The translations under genes and the position numbers were made by a program. Below, in pieces: positions 59,201 to 64,000 of a stretch of 64,000 nucleotides of DNA. Below the pieces are notes generated by a model. That model worked only from the letters and a program-made list of their open reading frames with translations, did not search any database and had not been told where the DNA came from. Positions within the stretch are counted from its first letter, which is position 1. Every line of letters starts with the position of its first letter. The DNA comes from Larix kaempferi (taxonomy: Eukaryota; Streptophyta; Pinopsida; Pinales; Pinaceae), in contig BSBM01000597.1 of NCBI GenBank assembly GCA_027924585.1, positions 2,398,001-2,462,000 of the forward strand. The letters are read 5' to 3'.

Positions 59201-59479
59201 GGATTCACGCTCAAACACTGGAGGTCGCAGTTGCTTTCAACATAGGAATTCGCAGCACTTCACGTTGGCTCTCTGATGGTCGCAGTCTTCACAAGCAACA
59301 CTTCACGCAGACAGGGCACCAGGCTCTCATAATGGGCTCCCAGAATAGGCCACGAAAGGGCTCTTCTCATAGCCTCCAGGGGCTTCACAGCATCCACAGC
59401 TCTCCAGGCAATCAGAGCCAGCTCTCACGGCTCAATACAATAGGCTCTGTCTCTCATCCTCTCACAGATCAGCACACAG

Positions 59480-59491
59480 GCTCTGATACCA
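59480..59491 (-). other. Primer binding site of the non-autonomous LTR element
   Basis: TGGTATCAGAGC on the minus strand matches the complement of initiator tRNA-Met, with no gap to the LTR. Confidence 0.85.
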
Positions 59492-59709
59492 AGTTAAGAA
59501 TCGAGAAGAGGAGGAAGTGCAGAGCCAAAGGCTCGCACACACACAGGAATGGTGTAAACCAATTCGATTAACAAATGATAAATGATTACAATATATAGGT
59601 AACAATACTAACTCTCAGATCCATGATATGTGGATCTCAAACTTATCCAAACCAAACATAGACAATACAACTCAACACAATTCCTAGCATTTCTACATTA
59701 TCTCTAACA
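59492..59709 (-). repeat. 5' LTR (218 bp) of the non-autonomous LTR element
   Basis: Direct repeat of 46640-46857; the primer binding site abuts it at 59491. Confidence 0.9.
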
Positions 59710-59714
59710 GCTCC
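59710..59714. repeat. TSD of the 2.67-kb LTR element, right copy (GCTCC)
   Basis: Matches 46635-46639. The preceding bases TCTCTAACA are the LTR end. Confidence 0.85.
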
Positions 59715-59726
59715 TTAGTGCTCGCC
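59715..59726. mobile_element. Foldback element, right end
   Basis: TTAGTGCTCGCC is the inverted complement of the element start at 46471-46482. It was separated from its other part by the 13-kb nested insertion. Confidence 0.7.
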
Positions 59727-61074
59727 ATTTTTGTTGAACTCGCAATTTGGTGTGTTCAAATCTCGCACTCTCAGCTATCTAGATAGTTTTAAAATCGAAC
59801 AATCAAACCTGTAATTTAGGATAAGCAATTATGATTACTAAAATTGCAAAATTATAAAAATAACAATTTTCAAAAACAATTTTGACCAGTTTTTATTGGA
59901 GCGTTCTAGTTGTCTTTTATCTTACGGGCTCCTTATTAACAATTTATTTTAAATTATTAAATTTAATTTTGATAAAAAACCAATACAAAAATTAATTAAA
60001 CTCCTTATCTTTTAAACTTGATTAATCAAACTCCTTATCTTTTACACTTGAATAAATGATGTATTGATATGGCATGAATTATGTATTGATAAAATGTTCA
60101 CCATTGTTTGGTACTTGCTTTCTATAGACAAAGTAAATACTCTATCAAAAACTCTTGCCCCCCTAATCCTTCAATAGACCCATTATCCATAGACCAATTC
60201 TCCATTGAATTCCATTATTTTTCAAAAATTTAAAATTTTGAAAAATAAAATTATTTATTAATCATTTATTTTAAATTATTAAACTTAATTTTAATTAAAA
60301 ACCAATAATCAAAGACCTTATCTTTTACACTTGATTAATCAAACTCCTTATCTTTTACACTAGAATGAATTATATATTGATAAAATGTTCACCAATTTAG
60401 TACTTGCTTTCTATATACAAAGTAAATACTCTATCAAAAACTCTTGCCCATCCTTCAAGAGACCCATCCATAGACCAATTCTCCATTGAATCCCATTTCA
60501 TGAAGAATGCATCTTAAATAAATAATTATACTCCTTATAAAATAATGAAATAAGGTTGAGTGCTACTCCCAAAATACTAGTTGTCAACGACCATCATCTT
60601 GCATATATTAAAAAAATTCTTAAAAAATTAATAATTAACTCCTAAAAATAAATAATAATACATATGGTTGATTTAATACTCATCTTGCATGTTTGATATC
60701 GAGTACTCTTCGAATCCTCTTATTCCAAAATCTTACATATTCTTAAAACTTTTATAATCTCATCCGCTTAGAACTTCTATAAGAAAATAAATATGGCGAA
60801 ATATTATAACAAAATAATTATAAGCTATGTAAAACTCTAATATGCACTTACAACCTATAAAACCAAGTAAATAACTATTGTTTATTTCATGATCCAGCAT
60901 CCACTTTCAGTGACTAAAACATGCATTCTATATAAAGGGTGGTAAGGTTTATAAATAATTATTTGACTTTTTTTATTTATATACAAATTTTACATGTACA
61001 ATAGTAAAATGCATTCTATTTATTAATTTAAATGTTATATTAAAGTGGATCTTTTATATGTATATATCAAATAG

Positions 61075-61080
<6 letters not shown>
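59727..61080. other. AT-rich DNA with a tandem duplication, no gene
   Basis: A block of about 240-280 bp at 59939-60215 recurs at 60262-60500 with small indels. Shared phrases include AAACTCCTTATCTTTTACAC, AAATGTTCACCA and AGACCAATTCTCCATTGAAT. The rest is AT-rich with no recognised content. Confidence 0.65.

Positions 61081-61117
<37 letters not shown>
61081..61117. repeat. (AT)n microsatellite
   Basis: About 18 AT units adjoining the SINE-like sequence. Confidence 0.9.
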
Positions 61118-61118
<1 letters not shown>

Positions 61119-61305
61119 CGAAGTGAATTGGTAACGTGTGGGTTTCGCACTTGTGTGACACGGGGTTGATTCCTGCAGCTTCTATTATAAACCTCGGGCA
61201 TAACCAGCTAGGGCATAACCTCCATGGCTTCCTTTGCAATAGACTCGAACTTGCGACTTGCTTAACAGTGTGTACGCCTTAACAAACAAACAGTTTCCAA
61301 CAAGC
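61118..61305 (-). mobile_element. SINE-like insertion with TA-repeat tail
   Basis: On the minus strand a tRNA-like head shows an A-box-like GTTAAGGCGTAC (61283-61272) and a B-box-like GTTCGAGTC (61250-61242) at about tRNA spacing. A body follows and ends directly at an (AT)n run (61117-61081), as in SINEs with simple-repeat tails. No TSD is found. A weaker A/B-box pair also exists on the plus strand (TGGTAACGTGTGG and GGTTGATTCC). The call is tentative. Confidence 0.45.
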
Positions 61306-61744
61306 CATCATCCCTGCCCAATAGTTAAATATTTATTTATAAACCTCCTATATAATATATATAATGATAATAATTTTTTTAAATATTAAACTAAAGTATT
61401 AAACTTTTAATTTATAAGATAACATACAATTTTATTTTATTTTATTATTTATATATATGATAAAAAAAATAAAAATGAATTAAATTATAAACCAGATGGG
61501 GAGAACGCCAAAATCTTCAATAACGATTTTATACCATGAAACTAGTAATGAAAATACATTATAACATTAATTTTTTTTGTAAATATTGTATCTTTAATAT
61601 AACATAATTTATATTAAATTTATTTAACGCAATTTATACTAAGTTTATACCATCCAAACAAATGTAAATCCATACATGCATATCCCTCATTTTTCAAAAG
61701 CAAACAATTTTAATGAAATGTGCAACTTTAGAGTCACATATTAC
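61306..61744. other. AT-rich spacer
   Basis: No feature seen apart from AT-rich low-complexity sequence and the left TSD of the following element (61736-61744). Confidence 0.5.
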
Positions 61745-61745
61745 C

Positions 61746-62544
61746 ATGGGGGCTTACTCAGTGAACTTGTTACATAGCACGGTCGTTCGGAGGATATTAA
61801 AGAATATCTCTAGTTTCACTAAATATTGGTAAATGCCTTCTAAAATTGTATTGTTGAACCCCCCTCCCAATATAACTTTCCAATTAGGAAAACCCCTAGT
61901 TTCACTAGATATTGTAGGTTTTTTTATCTTTACAAGAGAGGGAAAATATCCATTGTTAAGTTTCATGCATGCAATAGTTATAAAGATACACAAATGGTGA
62001 AACTTATATGAAACCATTTCATGGTAACGATAACACATAGGGTATGTAAACAAGGATTTAGATTTTCACCTATGTTCATGTGAGTTCCAATACACTATTA
62101 AGATGGATGCCTTGCATATAAGAATTGATATTACAATTATGAATGTGCCAAATATAACTCAATTTAACAACTATTTCTAACTAGTAATGTGAAGATGTTA
62201 AAGACGAAAACAAAAAGTTGAAAGAAATAATTAGTCAGGAAAGATTGATCTAACTTTTCTTCGTTCCAGTGAGCCAAGAAAGATTGATATCACTTTTCTT
62301 GGTTGTTGTGGAGAAAGGTTTGATTAAATGTCAATACCCACCTAAACCGAAACCTAAAAAATGAAGACGTTCTTTCCTCATCCCACCCAAATAAAATAAC
62401 CCCCAATATTTATATTATTGTCAAATTAAAAACCCCCCTTGACCCCTTAATACGTGGCAATATATTTTTGAGGTTTTTAGGAGTATTCAAACTCCCAATA
62501 TGAATGGATGTGATATAATATTGCCTCGCTAGTGAACCCCCCAT
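61746..62544. mobile_element. About 800-bp Mutator-like non-autonomous transposon, copy 2
   Basis: It begins ATGGGGGCTTACTCAG and ends CTAGTGAACCCCCCAT. Flanks carry a 9-bp TSD with one mismatch (ACATATTAC at 61736-61744, GCATATTAC at 62545-62553); one extra C lies at 61745. Both ends match copy 1 (27199-28090) in reverse orientation, for example TTTCACTAAATATTGG near one end. No transposase. The 99-codon minus frame at 61754-62053 is an artefact of the end sequence. Confidence 0.75.
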
Positions 62545-62564
62545 GCATATTACAATAGGAAATT

Positions 62565-63020
62565 ACAAATTGCAATTCTCATTTTGGAGAATTTGCAATT
62601 CAAATTTCAGTAAGAAAAAGGTTAAGGAAAAATTCACATTTATAAAATAGCTGAGGAAGCAATTTCAACAATTGATTGATTGCAACTTCAACAATTAGAG
62701 TTGCAATTTTAACATTTTTCAACAAAAAACAACCACAATTTAGGATAGAAAGTGTAATTGTTTTTTAGATATTATAATTCTAGTGACTAAGAACATTTTT
62801 GGTAATTTGAACAATTAACTGAATACAATTTTTTACTGATTGCAATTTCAGCAACCATAAATGCAATTTTAACAATTGGTTGATTACAATTTTGGCAATC
62901 ACATATTGCAACTTATGGAATTAAAAATTGCAATTTTCAAAATGATATATTTGCATCTTCAACAGTAAAATAGTTGAGGACAAATTCATAAATATGGAAA
63001 TAGTTGAGAAGAAATTGCAA
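62565..63020. repeat. Degenerate TTGCAATTT(Y)AACAATT repeat
   Basis: Variants of TTGCAATTT or TTGCAACTT followed by AACAATT recur about a dozen times at irregular 20-50 bp spacing. It looks like a strongly diverged simple satellite. Confidence 0.55.
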
Positions 63021-63029
63021 AATTTTAAT

Positions 63030-63125
63030 ACCAACATAGATCCATATTAACTCTGGATCTATCAAGCACTAACCAAACCCCTTAGGTGCATGATAGAGCC
63101 AAAGTCAATATGGATCTGTGTTGGT
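63030..63125. repeat. Hairpin with 27-bp arms
   Basis: Arm 63030-63056 (ACCAACATAGATCCATATT...) and arm 63099-63125 (...AATATGGATCTGTGTTGGT) are inverted complements at 24 of 27 positions around a 42-nt loop. It could be a tiny foldback element or simply an inverted duplication. Confidence 0.65.
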
Positions 63126-64000
63126 TCCAATCACACTGATCACATCAAAACAATGTTGCTTATAAACCAAAATTACCATATTGAAATCATCTCATCCACA
63201 ATTTAAAAAAAATTACACGATCAAAATGGTGACTTGTGATAAAGTAATAATCATGTTCAATGATAAAGCATGTGCAAGAATGCAATGAAATTTAATAATG
63301 AATTACATAGATATTACAGGTTGATCAGTCTAAATGCATCTTCTTCTTATTTTCTTTAAGCATCTCCTTCCATCTTTACTATCTTCTCATATCAAACATA
63401 TTTGAAAGCAAGTTATGTTCAAAAACCATTTCCCCTTTATTTGAGATATTGTTGTAAATGTGAGACCATGTCTCTCTTTATTTCCAATATTTATAGTTTA
63501 TTTCTCCAATGTTAATCCTTCTAACTTATGGATTGTTACCCCTGGATGCGGGTGATACAGATGGACACAAGAGGTCTCCAATGGGTATGAGTGACACCAG
63601 GGGACACATCACTAGGACTGACCAGATCACGACACCCATCCCAAGTGGCAATGCTAAGGTAAGAAGTGAGCCTCACCCAAATGGAGGCACCGAAGCTAGA
63701 CAGAGGGGTCAACATGACTTCGAAGCGACGTCAAGTCACTGAGAGCATTAAACATTTTGACCTTTGACGTCGCCTCACTCTGCATGTCCTACACTTTCCT
63801 CATGGCGCTCAGGCATGTGAAGCCCTGCCAGCCAGCTACTTGGGTTAAGCGAACATCCTTCAAACTCTTGCCTCGGCTCGTTGCCCTGCTCATTTGTGCT
63901 TTCATCGCTCTGCTCCTGGATTCTCTTCTTCTTGTGCCAGCATCCCCCAAGCTCCGATTCAATGGGTTCTATGACTCCCTCACCATGGGAAGGCGAAAAT
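63126..64000. other. Unassigned end of window
   Basis: AT-rich to about 63530, then visibly richer in G+C. A 77-codon frame at 63509-63742 is hydrophilic, resembles nothing I know and starts in AT-rich sequence. The GC-rich part may be the edge of another retroelement that continues beyond the window. Confidence 0.35.

Larger units (their letters stand above)
46640..59709 (-). mobile_element. Non-autonomous LTR retrotransposon, 2672 bp without its nested insert
   Basis: Two 218-bp LTRs (46640-46857 and 59492-59709) read alike. On the minus strand each starts TGTTAGAGATAA and ends TTCTTAACT, so the termini are TG...CT, a rarer form than TG...CA. The 5' LTR (right) is followed at once by TGGTATCAGAGC (59480-59491), an initiator tRNA-Met primer site. 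The 3' LTR is preceded by a purine tract, AAGGGAGGA (46858-46866). A GCTCC TSD flanks it. The 2.2-kb interior has no gag, protease, RT or integrase that I recognise, but holds a Glu-rich repeat frame and an about 245-codon ORF split by the 10.4-kb gypsy-like insertion. It must be mobilised in trans. Confidence 0.85.

Noticed and set aside
58429-59571. Plus-strand ORFs of 80-173 codons
   Set aside because: They are antisense to the minus-strand LTR element, built from its tandem repeat and leader.
61118-61200. Genuine tRNA gene
   Set aside because: A- and B-box-like motifs are present but no cloverleaf with acceptor stem can be formed; SINE-like is the better reading.
1-64000. CRISPR arrays, bacterial operons, riboswitches
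   Set aside because: The window is plant nuclear DNA; tandem repeats here lack CRISPR spacing and are explained as minisatellites.

Overview
The window looks like intergenic DNA from a large, repeat-rich seed-plant genome. A gymnosperm such as a conifer is my guess, based only on the retroelement families, the very long old LTRs and the deep nesting. I found no convincing host gene, rRNA, tRNA or CRISPR array. Nearly everything recognisable is transposable-element sequence, most of it old and full of stops, plus two clearly younger elements.

Layout. 1-2665: AT-rich, no gene. 2665-5780: decayed LINE copy 1 (+). 5779-6347: a segment missing from the second LINE copy. 6859-12399: a second, more complete decayed LINE (+) with ORF1, endonuclease, reverse transcriptase (RT), zf-RVT and RNase H. 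12829-40051: two Ty3/gypsy chromovirus-like elements (minus), A and B, arranged pol-A, gag-A, shared LTR, pol-B, gag-B, LTR. Element A is split between gag and protease by a sharply bounded 7.1-kb element (15305-22410). This carries an intact 976-codon ORF, a GC-rich array of short palindromic repeats and a predicted promoter; it has 5-bp target duplications (TSDs) but no LTR pair that I can see. Element B is split by remnants of a third LTR element (31291 to about 36357) and by an 892-bp Mutator-like element (27199-28090).

40052-46450: flank, a 93-bp minisatellite and LINE copy 2 (+), itself interrupted at 43571-44262. 46471-59726: a three-level nest. A 181-bp foldback element was hit by a 2.67-kb non-autonomous LTR element (minus; 218-bp LTRs, TSD GCTCC), which was hit by a 10,393-bp Ty3/gypsy-like element (+; 725-bp LTRs that look identical, TSD GTTCT) carrying gag and protease but no RT or integrase. 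59727-64000: AT-rich DNA with a tandem duplication, a SINE-like insertion ending in a TA tract, a second Mutator-like copy (61746-62544), a degenerate AT repeat, a 27-bp-arm hairpin and an unassigned GC-richer end.

The most useful observation is that interrupted reading frames act as empty-site controls. Removing the 7.1-kb element and one TSD makes gag-A run into protease-A, apart from one separate 1-nt deletion. Removing the 10.4-kb element makes the small minus-strand ORF continuous. These two insertion boundaries are therefore firm. The 7.1-kb element is the best candidate for something undescribed.
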